DNA of 37,216 bases from Thiogranum sp. (GTDB lineage: Bacteria > Pseudomonadota > Gammaproteobacteria > DSM-19610). A program made the position numbers and the translations under genes. How positions within the stretch are numbered: position 1 is the first letter of the stretch; every line of letters begins with the position of its first letter. The notes beneath the pieces were generated by a model, which worked only from the letters and a program-made list of their open reading frames with translations, did no database searches and was not told the origin of the DNA. This document shows positions 1 to 8,265 of the stretch, piece after piece. Location of the stretch: assembly GCA_030148805.1 (NCBI GenBank), contig JASBSS010000032.1:1-37216 (forward strand), in the 5' to 3' direction.

Positions 1-1
1 C

Positions 2-1048
2 GAATCGGGTTGCCCCGACGGTTTCCAGTACATGCATCCGGTGATGCGCAAGAACTTCGGTCAGTGGAAATACCACGACGATCCGCAGCCCGGCGTACTG
101 CGCCACGTGGCCTTCAGCGGCGACCAGGTCTTCACCATCAAGGCCGGTACCCAGCGTATCCTCGACGTGTTCACCCTGCGTACCCTGTGCGACATCGGTG
201 ACAAGTACGCCGACGGCTACATCCGTTTCACCATCCGTTCCAACATCGAATACATTGTCACCGACGAAGCCAAGGTGCAGCCGCTGATCGACGCGCTGAC
301 CAACGCCGGTTTCGTCGTCGGCGGCACCAAGAACTCCGTCACCAGCCTGTCCCACACCCAGGGCTGGCTGCACTGCGACATTCCCGGCACCGACGCCTCG
401 GGCGTGGTGAAGTCCATGATGGACGAGCTGATCGGCGAGTTCACCGCCTGGAACATGCCCAACCGCGTGCACATCACCACCTCCTGCTGCCAGATCAACT
501 GCGGCGGCCAGGGTGATATCGCCATCAACGTCCAGCACACCAAACCGCCGAAGATCGACCACAACCTGGTCTCCAACGTCTGTGAGCGTCCTTCGGTGGT
601 CGCGCGTTGCCCGGTAGCCGCGATTCGTCCGGCCATGGTCAACGGCAAACCCTCGCTGGAAGTCGACGAGAAGAAATGCATCTGCTGCGGCGCCTGCTTC
701 CCGCCCTGCCCGCCGATGCAGATCAACGACGCCGAGCACACCAAGCTGGCGATCTGGATCGGTGGCAACCACTCCAACGCCCGCGGCAAGCCGACCTTCC
801 AGAAGCTGGTCGCCTCCGGCATCCCGAACAACCCGCCGCGCTGGCCCGAAGCCACGGCTATCGTCAAGCGTATTCTGAAGGAATACAAAGCCGGTGCGAA
901 GGATTGGGAACGTATCAACGAGTGGGTCGAGCGTATCGGCTGGCCGCGCTTCTTCGAAGTGACCGGACTGCCGTTCACCAAGTACCACGTGGATAACTGG
1001 CGCGGCGCGCGTGCAAGCCTGAACGCTTCAACCCACATCCGTTTCTGA
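2..1048 (+). CDS. dsrB: Dissimilatory sulfite reductase beta subunit, reverse type (5' partial)
   Basis: The beta subunit of the siroheme DsrAB sulfite reductase, which in sulfur oxidizers forms sulfite from reduced sulfur in the cytoplasm. The frame is open from base 2, so only a few N-terminal residues are missing; about 348 codons remain, close to the roughly 355-residue family length. The siroheme/[4Fe-4S] region reads TTSCCQINCGG (about nt 478-510). A ferredoxin insert follows with KKCICCGACFPPCPP (about nt 671-715). dsrE starts 17 bp downstream, and the dsrEFH-C-L order marks the oxidative pathway. dsrA should lie just upstream, outside the window. The identification is firm; the reverse direction of catalysis is inferred from gene context. 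Confidence 0.97.
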   Translation, partial: ESGCPDGFQYMHPVMRKNFGQWKYHDDPQPGVLRHVAFSGDQVFTIKAGTQRILDVFTLRTLCDIGDKYADGYIRFTIRSNIEYIVTDEAKVQPLIDALTNAGFVVGGTKNSVTSLSHTQGWLHCDIPGTDASGVVKSMMDELIGEFTAWNMPNRVHITTSCCQINCGGQGDIAINVQHTKPPKIDHNLVSNVCERPSVVARCPVAAIRPAMVNGKPSLEVDEKKCICCGACFPPCPPMQINDAEHTKLAIWIGGNHSNARGKPTFQKLVASGIPNNPPRWPEATAIVKRILKEYKAGAKDWERINEWVERIGWPRFFEVTGLPFTKYHVDNWRGARASLNASTHIRF

Positions 1049-1065
1049 TCCGGGAGAGCCGAGGC

Positions 1066-1458
1066 ATGAAGTTATCCGTATTGGTTAATGAAGGGCCGTA
1101 TCAGCATCAATCGGCTGATTCTGCGATACAGTTCACCAAAGCCGCTCTGGCCAAAGGCCATGAGATTTATCGTGTGTTCTTCTACCACGATGGCGTGAAC
1201 AACGGTACGCGCTTTGCGGTTCCACCGCAGGACGACCGTAATATTACGCACGAATGGTCCTCTCTGGCCAAAGAGCACGGCCTCGATCTGGTGGTATGCA
1301 TTGCCGCGGCGCAACGCCGCGGCATACTCGACGAGAACGAAGCCAAACGCCAGGGCAAAGACGGTGACAATATCGCCGAGGGTTTCCGCATTTCCGGGCT
1401 CGGCCAGCTCATCGAGGCGGGCATCCAGTCCGACCGCCTGGTCATCTTCGGCGACTAA
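1066..1458 (+). CDS. dsrE: DsrE sulfurtransferase subunit
   Basis: Catalytic subunit of the cytoplasmic DsrE2F2H2 hexamer that passes persulfide sulfur toward DsrC. The protein has 130 residues, the normal family length. It has one cysteine, Cys78 in the context LVVCIAAAQRRG, matching the essential persulfide cysteine (Cys78) of Allochromatium DsrE. The ATG is preceded by GGGAGAG (nt 1052-1058). dsrB ends 17 bp upstream and dsrF begins 17 bp downstream, so the genes are co-transcribed. The presence of dsrEFH separates oxidative from reductive dsr clusters. Identification is very secure. Confidence 0.97.
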   Translation: MKLSVLVNEGPYQHQSADSAIQFTKAALAKGHEIYRVFFYHDGVNNGTRFAVPPQDDRNITHEWSSLAKEHGLDLVVCIAAAQRRGILDENEAKRQGKDGDNIAEGFRISGLGQLIEAGIQSDRLVIFGD

Positions 1459-1475
1459 TTGAGGAATTATAAGTT

Positions 1476-1871
1476 ATGGCAGAACCATGGGAAGACGATG
1501 AACTTGACGGCCCCGTGCGCAAGTTCATGTATGTCAACCGTCGGGCGCCCTACGGCACCATCTATGCACTGGAGTCGCTGGAAGTCGTGTTGATCGCCGC
1601 CGCCTTTGAGCAGGACGTGAGCCTGGTGTTCATGGACGACGGCGTCTATCAGATCAAGAAAGAACAGAACACCGACGCGATCGGTGTCAAGAACTTCTCT
1701 CCGACCTATCGCGCCCTGGAGGGCTACGACGTCGAGAAGCTCTACGTGGAAAAAGAGTCGCTGGAGTCGCGCGGCCTGACCACCGACGATCTGATCGTAC
1801 CCGTACAGGTGGTTGAAAAGGACCAACTGGCCGAGCTGATGGAAGAGCAGGAAGTCATCCTGAGCTTCTAG
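1476..1871 (+). CDS. dsrF: DsrF, DsrEFH complex subunit
   Basis: Structural subunit of the DsrEFH sulfur-transfer hexamer. The 131-residue protein has the DsrE/F fold with the family segment FMYVNRRAPYGTIYALESLE near residue 17. It contains no cysteine, consistent with DsrF being non-catalytic. The ATG follows GAGGAATTATAAGTT, so the Shine-Dalgarno is GAGGAA at nt 1461-1466. It lies 17 bp after dsrE and 14 bp before dsrH. The acidic N-terminus (EPWEDDELDG) looks like a flexible extension. Recognition rests on order and sequence together. Confidence 0.96.
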   Translation: MAEPWEDDELDGPVRKFMYVNRRAPYGTIYALESLEVVLIAAAFEQDVSLVFMDDGVYQIKKEQNTDAIGVKNFSPTYRALEGYDVEKLYVEKESLESRGLTTDDLIVPVQVVEKDQLAELMEEQEVILSF

Positions 1872-1885
1872 GAGAGATATTCACA

Positions 1886-2194
1886 ATGCCTATGCTACAC
1901 ACGGTAAACAAGTCGCCTTTCGAGCGTCGTACCCTGGATACCGCGCTGCGCCATGCGGTCAAGGGTTCAGCCATTCTGTTGATCGAGGACGGTGTGTATG
2001 CCGCTTTCGACGGAACGGTGGTCGCCGACAAGGTCAAGGCCGCGCTCTCGGATCACAAGATCTATGTGCTCGGTCCGGACGTCGCCGCCCGCGGCATGTC
2101 CGAACACCACGTTATCGACGGTATCGACGTGGTGGATTACGGCGGATTCGTGGATCTTGTCACCGAATACGACAAGGTTCAGTCCTGGTTATAA
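1886..2194 (+). CDS. dsrH: DsrH, DsrEFH complex subunit, without the usual cysteine
   Basis: Third subunit of DsrEFH, of the TusB/DsrH family, 102 residues. It has the family start LHTVNKSPFERRTL and ending VDYGGFVDLVTEYDKVQSWL. Allochromatium DsrH has a conserved Cys20. Here residue 20 is Ala (codon gcg, about nt 1943) and the protein contains no cysteine at all. GGAGAG precedes the ATG. The gene is intact and normally placed before dsrC, so this is a substitution in a functional gene and not decay. Published mutant work treats DsrE Cys78 as the indispensable residue, so loss of the DsrH thiol may be tolerated. Confidence 0.95.
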   Translation: MPMLHTVNKSPFERRTLDTALRHAVKGSAILLIEDGVYAAFDGTVVADKVKAALSDHKIYVLGPDVAARGMSEHHVIDGIDVVDYGGFVDLVTEYDKVQSWL

Positions 2195-2241
2195 ACCGCA
2201 ATTGATTTGCACTATGACAGCTGCAAACGAGGAGAGATAAC

Positions 2242-2574
2242 ATGCCTATCGAAGTAAACGGGAAGTCGCTGGAAGTTGATGAAGAGGGCTATCTGGCCAA
2301 CCTGAACGAGTGGGAACCCGAGGTTGCCACCATCATGGCCAAGGAAGACGGCACCGAGCTGACCGAGAACCACTGGGAAGTGATCAACTTCCTGCGTGAA
2401 TACTACGAGGAATACCAGATCGCACCGGCCGTGCGCGTGCTCACCAAAGCCATCGGCAAGAAGCTGGGCAAGGACAAGGGCAACAGCAAATACCTGTATG
2501 AGCTGTTCCCCTACGGTCCGGCGAAACAGGCCTGTAAGTACGCCGGCCTGCCGAAGCCGACCGGTTGCGTCTGA
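2242..2574 (+). CDS. dsrC: DsrC sulfur carrier protein
   Basis: Small cytoplasmic sulfur carrier that receives sulfur from DsrEFH, interacts with DsrAB, and is linked to the DsrMKJOP complex. The protein has 110 residues. It ends in the mobile C-terminal arm with both redox cysteines: Cys98 (KQACKYAGLP) and the penultimate Cys109 (PTGCV). They are 11 residues apart, as in true DsrC, whereas TusE-like paralogs lack the first cysteine. A strong GAGGAGAG precedes the ATG (nt 2229-2236). A strong hairpin follows within 25 bp of the stop, consistent with dsrC being made in excess of its neighbours. Confidence 0.97.
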   Translation: MPIEVNGKSLEVDEEGYLANLNEWEPEVATIMAKEDGTELTENHWEVINFLREYYEEYQIAPAVRVLTKAIGKKLGKDKGNSKYLYELFPYGPAKQACKYAGLPKPTGCV

Positions 2575-2595
2575 TCGCCGGACGTAGCGGACAAC

Positions 2596-2624
2596 GGGGG
2601 GAGCTTGCCTCCCCCCTCGTTTTG
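2596..2624 (+). terminator. Hairpin after dsrC (terminator/attenuator or mRNA stabilizer)
   Basis: An 8-bp perfect G/C-rich stem (GGGGGGAG 2596-2603, CTCCCCCC 2609-2616) with a 5-nt loop is followed by TCGTTTTG. The T-run is short, so partial termination or protection of the dsrC 3' end is more likely than complete stop. It splits the abundant soluble dsrEFHC mRNA from the membrane-complex genes. Confidence 0.7.
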
Positions 2625-2655
2625 TACAACAGATTTTTTCCAAGGAGAGTGACGC

Positions 2656-3402
2656 GTGACTCTGGTTACGACTCTGTATGTCGGACTGTTCTATGCTGCG
2701 ACGATTATTCTTGTAATCGGTATCGCACTGCGCATCAAGAAATACGCCCAGGCACCCGCTCCCCTGAAGATTCCCACCATGCCGGCGCCGCGCACGCAAA
2801 CCGGTGTGGTAATGCGCATGTTTCGCGAAGTGGTGTTTTTCGAAAGCCTGTTCCGCGCCAACAAGTGGACCTGGCTCTTCGGTTGGTTGTTCCACTTCGG
2901 GCTGCTCCTGGTGTTGCTGCGTCATCTGCGCTATTTCACCGAGCCGGTCTGGTTCTGGGTTAACTGGATCCAGCCTTTCGGCAAGTACGCCGCTTTCGCC
3001 ATGGTGATCGGCCTGCTCGGTCTCTGGGGCCGTCGGTTTCTGGTCGACCGGGTGCGCTACATCTCCACCCCCTCCGACCATCTGATACTCGCCCTGCTCG
3101 TGGGTATCGGTCTGAGTGGCCTCGGCATGACCTATGTCGCACACACCGATATCGTGGCGCTCAAATCCTTTGTGCTCGGACTGATGTACTTCTCGCCTCA
3201 GCCGCTGCCGGCAGACTTGTTCCTGTTGACCCATCTCGCACTGGTGGCGCTGCTGATGATTATCTTTCCGATCAGCAAGCTCATGCACGCGCCGGGCGTG
3301 TTCTTCAGCCCGACCCGCAACCAGACCGACAGCTCGCGCGAGCGGCGTCATGTCACCCCCTGGGCACAACCCGTGGAAGCGGTGCAGAGCGGCAAACGGT
3401 AA
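2656..3402 (+). CDS. dsrM: DsrM, membrane cytochrome b subunit of DsrMKJOP
   Basis: NarI-like diheme cytochrome b that exchanges electrons between the quinone pool and DsrK in the inner membrane. The protein has 248 residues and about five hydrophobic segments (roughly residues 5-26, 72-90, 110-125, 143-160, 186-206). Candidate heme-ligand histidines are H80, H90, H142, H193 and H211. The start is GTG at 2656, chosen because AAGGAGAG lies at 2642-2649; no ATG lies nearby in frame. It follows the dsrC hairpin, and dsrK starts 18 bp after its stop, so dsrM-dsrK are translated together. Confidence 0.95.
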   Translation: MTLVTTLYVGLFYAATIILVIGIALRIKKYAQAPAPLKIPTMPAPRTQTGVVMRMFREVVFFESLFRANKWTWLFGWLFHFGLLLVLLRHLRYFTEPVWFWVNWIQPFGKYAAFAMVIGLLGLWGRRFLVDRVRYISTPSDHLILALLVGIGLSGLGMTYVAHTDIVALKSFVLGLMYFSPQPLPADLFLLTHLALVALLMIIFPISKLMHAPGVFFSPTRNQTDSSRERRHVTPWAQPVEAVQSGKR

Positions 3403-3420
3403 CGGAGCGGAGGAATTAGC

Positions 3421-4941
3421 GTGGCCGATTTTGAAGTCCCTGTATTAAACGAATACCCGATCATCCCCAAGGTCAAGGAAGGGGTGATGGCGCACTCCTC
3501 GCCCTTTATCGCAGCGGAAAAGTTCCAGACTCCGCTGGGTTACCCGGGTGAACTTCCGGACAACTGGAAGGAAGTGGCCATCGACAAGATGGGCGAGTTG
3601 CTGGGCAAATACCGCTCGCTGCAGGTGTTTCTGGATATCTGCGTCCACTGTGGCGCCTGCACCGACAAGTGCCACTACTATCTGGGGACCTCGGATGCCA
3701 AGAACATGCCGGTGGCGCGCCAGGAGCTGCTGCGCAAGGTCTATCGCCGTTATTTCACCTTTGCCGGAAAGTATTTTCCGAAGCTGGTCGGTGCCATCGA
3801 CCTGAGCAAGGAAGTCCTGGACGACTGGTACAGCTACTTCCATCAGTGCTCCCAGTGCCGCCGTTGCTCGGTCTTCTGTCCTTATGGCATAGACACCGCG
3901 GAAATCTCCATGGCCGCGCGCGAAATCCTGGACACCGTCGGCAAGGGCCAGAAATACTGCAATGAGATCATCGGCAAGGTCTTTGTCGTCGGCAACAACC
4001 TCGGTCTGCCGGAACCGGCGCTGCGCGACACCTTGGAAGGTCTCGAGGAGGAAGTCGAGGAAGACACCGGCGTGAAAGTACGTTTCCCACTGGATGAAAA
4101 AGGTGCGGAAGTGCTGCTGGTCACGCCGTCTGCGGACTTTTTCGCCGAGCCTCATGTCGACGGTCTGATCGGTTACGGCAAGGTCTTCCACGAAGCCGGC
4201 GTCAGTTGGACTGTCAGTTCCAAAGCGAGCGAAGCGGCCAACTTCGGCATGTTCATCGGCAGCTATGAAAATATGCGTCGTGTCGCTCTGCGCATACGCG
4301 AAGCGGCCGAGGAATTGGGTGTCAAGCGCATCATCTTCGGCGAATGCGGCCACGCCTGGCGCGTCGCTTACAGCTTCCTCAACACCCTGGCCGGTCCGTT
4401 TGATTTTCTCGATCCCAAATACCCGGTACCGCAACATATCTGCGAGTTCACCAATAACCTGATCAAGGAAAACAAGCTGCGTCTGAACAAGGAAGAAAAC
4501 GATCACATGAAACTGACCTTCCACGATTCGTGCAACGTGGCGCGTGGCGCCGGCATGGGTAACGTCGAGGGTGGTCAGTTCACGATTCCGCGCGAAATCA
4601 TCAAGGCGTGTTGTAACTATTTTTACGACATGCCCAAGGATACTATCCACGACGCCACCTTCTGTTGCGGCGGCGGCGGCGGTCTGCTGACCGACGATCT
4701 GATGGAGCTGCGGGTCAAGGGCGCACAACCGCGTATGGAGGCCCTGAAACGGGTGACGGAGGATCACGGGGTCACCAATCTGGCAGCGATCTGCGCGATC
4801 TGCAAGAGTCAGTTCGCCAAGACCCTGCCCTATTACGGATTTACGATGGACCAGATTGTCAGCGTGCACCAACTGGTCAGTAACGCGATTGTGCTGAAGG
4901 GCTCGGAGCAGGAAGCCGAGCTCGATGGTGCAGCCGAGTAA
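3421..4941 (+). CDS. dsrK: DsrK, HdrD-like iron-sulfur subunit of DsrMKJOP
   Basis: Cytoplasmic iron-sulfur protein related to heterodisulfide reductase HdrD, which is thought to act on the DsrC disulfide/trisulfide. The 506-residue protein has two ferredoxin clusters, CVHCGACTDKC (from residue 74) and CSQCRRCSVFC (from residue 143). These are followed by cysteine-rich CCG-type segments around residue 309 (GECGHAWR) and at 415 (CCGGGGG), as needed for the special catalytic [4Fe-4S] site. The start is GTG with GGAGG at 3409-3413. It sits between dsrM and dsrL in the standard order. Confidence 0.96.
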   Translation: MADFEVPVLNEYPIIPKVKEGVMAHSSPFIAAEKFQTPLGYPGELPDNWKEVAIDKMGELLGKYRSLQVFLDICVHCGACTDKCHYYLGTSDAKNMPVARQELLRKVYRRYFTFAGKYFPKLVGAIDLSKEVLDDWYSYFHQCSQCRRCSVFCPYGIDTAEISMAAREILDTVGKGQKYCNEIIGKVFVVGNNLGLPEPALRDTLEGLEEEVEEDTGVKVRFPLDEKGAEVLLVTPSADFFAEPHVDGLIGYGKVFHEAGVSWTVSSKASEAANFGMFIGSYENMRRVALRIREAAEELGVKRIIFGECGHAWRVAYSFLNTLAGPFDFLDPKYPVPQHICEFTNNLIKENKLRLNKEENDHMKLTFHDSCNVARGAGMGNVEGGQFTIPREIIKACCNYFYDMPKDTIHDATFCCGGGGGLLTDDLMELRVKGAQPRMEALKRVTEDHGVTNLAAICAICKSQFAKTLPYYGFTMDQIVSVHQLVSNAIVLKGSEQEAELDGAAE

Positions 4942-5003
4942 TTTTTATCACGGTAACTTTGAATCACCAGCCGGGATTCATCTTGATTTAGGAGAGAATA
5001 GGC

Positions 5004-6950
5004 ATGGCTACTTCTCGCGATGATACGAAACTGACGTTCAGAAAGTTCGAAGACGGCGATAACAAATGGGATAGCTGGACACACGCCATCTTCGAAGGCG
5101 ACCATTCCCACAAGTGCCCGACCTATGTCCACCGCACGCCGCCCTGCCAGGGCAGCTGCCCCTCCGGCGAAGACATCCGTGGCTGGCTGGACATCGTGCG
5201 CGGTATCGAGCGTCCGCCGGAAGGTGTGAGCATGCAGGAATACGCCTTCCGCCGCTCCACCGACGCCAACCCCTTCCCGGCCATGATGGGCCGGGTTTGC
5301 CCGGCCCCGTGCCAGGACGGCTGCAACCGCAATGAAGTCGAGGACTTCGTCGGCATCAACGCCGTAGAGCAGTACATCGGCGACACCGCCTTCAAGGAAG
5401 GTTTCAAATTCCAGGCGGGCGCCGCGCTGACCGGCAAGAAAGTCGCCATCATCGGCGGCGGACCCGCCGGCATGGCGGCGGCCTTCCAGCTGCGTCGTCG
5501 CGGTATCGCCTCGACGATTTTCGACGATCACGAAAAGCTCGGCGGCATGATGCGCTACGGCATCCCCGGTTATCGTATTCCGCGCGAGGAGCTTGACCAC
5601 GAGTGCCAGCGTATCCTCGACCTGGGCGATATCGAATTCAAGGGCAACACCCGTGTCGGCCGTGACGTATCGGTCGAGGACCTGGAGAAAGACTACGATG
5701 CCATTCTCTGGGCTCTGGGCTGCTGGACCGGTCGCGGTCTGCCGCTGGAGGGCTGGGATGAGACCCCGAACTGCGTGTCGGCGGTCAAGTTCCTTGAGAA
5801 CTTCAACAAGGGCAAACTGAAATACACCGCCAATCGCATCGTCTGTGTGGGTGGCGGCGATACCTCCATCGACGTGGTTTCCGTCTCCCGGCGTATCGGC
5901 ACGCTGAAGGACCTGCAGGAAAATCCGGAAGACGTGGTCAACGGCAAGATCGAGCATGGCGACGTCGACGCGTCGTTGAAAAAGGCCTGTGACAACGTCA
6001 CCCTCACCGCTCTTTTCCCGCGTGACCAGATGACGGCGGCCGAGCACGAGGTCAACGACGCCATCACCGAAGGTGTCAACATCATGAACGAAGTGATGCC
6101 GGTGGAGATTATTCGCAACGCCGAAGGTCGTGCCACCGCGCTGAAGCTGGTCGACTGCAAGTGGGAAAGCAACGGTCCCGTGGCGGTCGAGGGCGGCAAG
6201 GAACACATCGTCGAGTGCGACATGATCGTGGCCGCCATCGGCCAGGGCGGTGAAATGAGCGGTCTTGAAGCCTACGCCAACGAGCGCAACCTGATCGACG
6301 CCGACAAGTTCTACCAGGTTCCGAACCGTCCCGGTCATTTCGTCGCCGGCGACATCGTGCGTCCTCACCTGCTGACCACCGCCATCGGTCAGGGCTCCAT
6401 CGCCGCCGAGTCGATTCAGCACTATCTGAACAACGAGGAATTGCGCAAGCGGCCCAAGGTCGACAAGCATCATTTCTCGCTGCTCGACAAGATGAAGGAA
6501 GCCGGTCTCGAACCCGCCGCCTACACCCAGGGCGAGACCCGCGGCACCAGCTTCGAAAAGTTTGCCGTGCACAACTACGAAGACCGCTCCAAGAACGAGG
6601 TCATCACCGCCGACAAGCTGTTCCTGGGCCACTTCAAGTTCACGCCGCGACTGCTGCGTGAAGAAGACGTGCCGAGTTCCGAGGAAGTGTTGGGCCACTT
6701 CGCCGAACGCATGAAGGGCTACTCAGACGAGCAGGCGGTGGCCGAGGCCGAGCGCTGCATGAGCTGCGGCATGTGCTTCGAGTGCGACAACTGCGTCATC
6801 TACTGTCCTCAGGATGCCGTGTTCCGCGTCAACAAGGCCGAGGCGACCACGGGCCGCTATGTGGACACCGACTACGCCAAGTGCGTCGGTTGCCACATCT
6901 GCTCGGACGTCTGCCCCACGGGCTATATCGACATGGCGCTGGGTGAATAA
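5004..6950 (+). CDS. dsrL: DsrL, NAD(P)H-linked iron-sulfur flavoprotein
   Basis: GltD-like oxidoreductase that couples DsrAB to the NAD(P)H pool and is essential for sulfur-globule oxidation in Allochromatium. The 648-residue protein has an N-terminal Fe-S part (C38, C48, C52, C99, C103, C107), then an FAD Rossmann motif IIGGGPAGMAAA (about 149-160). A nucleotide motif VGGGDTSIDVV follows near 285. A C-terminal double ferredoxin domain has CMSCGMCFECDNC (from 585) and CVGCHICSDVCP (from 627). GGAGAG precedes the ATG by about 8 bases. The C-terminal ferredoxins and clustering with dsrEFH fit the sulfur-oxidizer DsrL-1 type. Confidence 0.95.
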   Translation: MATSRDDTKLTFRKFEDGDNKWDSWTHAIFEGDHSHKCPTYVHRTPPCQGSCPSGEDIRGWLDIVRGIERPPEGVSMQEYAFRRSTDANPFPAMMGRVCPAPCQDGCNRNEVEDFVGINAVEQYIGDTAFKEGFKFQAGAALTGKKVAIIGGGPAGMAAAFQLRRRGIASTIFDDHEKLGGMMRYGIPGYRIPREELDHECQRILDLGDIEFKGNTRVGRDVSVEDLEKDYDAILWALGCWTGRGLPLEGWDETPNCVSAVKFLENFNKGKLKYTANRIVCVGGGDTSIDVVSVSRRIGTLKDLQENPEDVVNGKIEHGDVDASLKKACDNVTLTALFPRDQMTAAEHEVNDAITEGVNIMNEVMPVEIIRNAEGRATALKLVDCKWESNGPVAVEGGKEHIVECDMIVAAIGQGGEMSGLEAYANERNLIDADKFYQVPNRPGHFVAGDIVRPHLLTTAIGQGSIAAESIQHYLNNEELRKRPKVDKHHFSLLDKMKEAGLEPAAYTQGETRGTSFEKFAVHNYEDRSKNEVITADKLFLGHFKFTPRLLREEDVPSSEEVLGHFAERMKGYSDEQAVAEAERCMSCGMCFECDNCVIYCPQDAVFRVNKAEATTGRYVDTDYAKCVGCHICSDVCPTGYIDMALGE

Positions 6951-6963
6951 GGGAGCCAGGGGG

Positions 6964-7479
6964 ATGACCCAATGTTCGCCGATAAGTCGCGTGCTTGCCC
7001 TGCTGCTGCTGTTGCTGCCTCTGGTGGCGACAGCAGACAGCGACCAGGGCGGGGAAAAAGAGGCTCTGCCGTTTTCCGACCTCACCTTTCCCGAACCTGC
7101 CAGGCACTACAGCGCCGAACAGAAGTGCGTTCAGCCTGTCGAGGAAATGCGCAAGAACCACATGAAATACATCCTGCATCAGCGTGACGAAACCGTCCAT
7201 CGCGGCATTCGCACTCGCCGCTATGCGTTGGAGGAATGTGTCAACTGCCATACCGCGAAGGATGACGAGGGCGAGTATGTTCCGATCAACGCCCCCGATC
7301 AGTTCTGTTACAGCTGCCACAGCTATGCCTCGGTAAAAATCGACTGTTTTCAGTGTCACGCGACCAAGCCGGTGCGACCTTCGACATTGAACACGCCCGA
7401 GTCCAACGCGGCCAACAGCACCGAGAAGCTTTCCAACGATATCAGGCAGCTCCTAGCTTCCGAAGGACAAGCGCAATGA
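6964..7479 (+). CDS. dsrJ: DsrJ, periplasmic triheme cytochrome c
   Basis: Periplasmic c-type cytochrome of DsrMKJOP, 171 residues. An N-terminal hydrophobic signal/anchor (about residues 8-22) leads into the periplasmic domain. Three heme sites are CVNCH (92-96), CYSCH (115-119) and CFQCH (128-132). Cys55 (AEQKCVQP) matches the conserved cysteine that serves as an unusual His/Cys distal heme ligand in Allochromatium DsrJ. ATG 6964 was chosen because the signal peptide begins there; a longer in-frame start would run through dsrL. The TGA overlaps the ATG of dsrO (ATGA), so the two are translationally coupled. Confidence 0.95.
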   Translation: MTQCSPISRVLALLLLLLPLVATADSDQGGEKEALPFSDLTFPEPARHYSAEQKCVQPVEEMRKNHMKYILHQRDETVHRGIRTRRYALEECVNCHTAKDDEGEYVPINAPDQFCYSCHSYASVKIDCFQCHATKPVRPSTLNTPESNAANSTEKLSNDIRQLLASEGQAQ

Positions 7480-8237
7480 GCGAATCCAGCAAACTGGCAG
7501 ACGCCGCTCGCCGGAATTTTCTCGCCAAGGCCGGTGTTGCCGCCGGCGCGGCAGCGGTGGCCCCGGGGGTTTTTCTCAGCACCTCGCCGGCCCAGGCCCG
7601 CCCCGCCGACGAACCGGTCAGCAGCGCCAAACGCTGGGGCATCCTGGTCGATACGACCAAGTGCGCCTCCGATTGCAGCGCCTGTGTGAGCGCCTGCGAG
7701 AACGAGAACGGCTGGGGCAGCTCGGAGCCCAATTCCAGCGCCGAGCAGAAGGCCCACTGGATCCGCTCGGTCACTATCAAGAACAAAGCCACCGGTTTTG
7801 CCAAGACCCTGCCGATGATGTGCCAGCACTGCGAAACCCCTCCCTGCGTCGATGTGTGCCCGACCGGAGCCTCGTTCCGTCGCGCCGACGGAATCGTCCT
7901 GGTGGACAAGCACATCTGCATCGGCTGCCGTTACTGCATGATGGCCTGCCCTTACAAGGCCCGCAGTTTCGTGCACGAGGATCTGCACGACCAGAAACCC
8001 TGGGCGCCGCGTGGCAAGGGCACCGTGGAGTCGTGCACCCTGTGCGATCATCGTGTCGACAAGGGTGAGATACCCGCCTGCGTCGAGGCTTGCAGCGCGG
8101 ACAACCACAACGCGCTGATTTTCGGCGATCTGTATGATGAGAACAGCGAAATCTCCAAAGCGCTCAAGGCCAAGGACAGCGTCGAGTTACGCGCCGACCT
8201 GGGTCTGAACACCGGCGTACGCTATCGCGGCATCTGA
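7476..8237 (+). CDS. dsrO: DsrO, periplasmic ferredoxin-like subunit
   Basis: Periplasmic iron-sulfur protein of the DsrMKJOP complex, 253 residues, linking DsrJ to DsrP. A Tat signal is clear: ARRNFLAKAG with R12-R13, an Ala-rich hydrophobic stretch and a likely cleavage after AQA (residue 41). Sixteen-cysteine style ferredoxin motifs follow: CASDCSACVSAC (from 63), MCQHCETPPCVDVCP, CIGCRYCMMACP, and CTLCDHRV with CVEAC. This is the NrfC/PsrB-like pattern for four [4Fe-4S] clusters. The start overlaps the dsrJ stop by ATGA. Confidence 0.95.
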   Translation: MSESSKLADAARRNFLAKAGVAAGAAAVAPGVFLSTSPAQARPADEPVSSAKRWGILVDTTKCASDCSACVSACENENGWGSSEPNSSAEQKAHWIRSVTIKNKATGFAKTLPMMCQHCETPPCVDVCPTGASFRRADGIVLVDKHICIGCRYCMMACPYKARSFVHEDLHDQKPWAPRGKGTVESCTLCDHRVDKGEIPACVEACSADNHNALIFGDLYDENSEISKALKAKDSVELRADLGLNTGVRYRGI

Positions 8238-8265
8238 AGATAACAACAGGAATACCGATCAAGTC

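Noticed and set aside
2157-2195. Own promoter for dsrC (TTGTCA and TATAAA)
   Set aside because: The two hexamers are 27 bp apart, too far for sigma-70; an internal dsrC promoter is plausible but not supported here.
3445-4872. 475-codon minus-strand frame opposite dsrK
   Set aside because: Shadow frame of a confident gene with clear ferredoxin motifs; no ribosome-binding site or recognisable product.
4833-6698. 621-codon open frame on the minus strand opposite dsrL
   Set aside because: It is the mirror of a GC-rich, strongly codon-biased gene. Its product is low in complexity, matches no family I know, and dsrL is certain.
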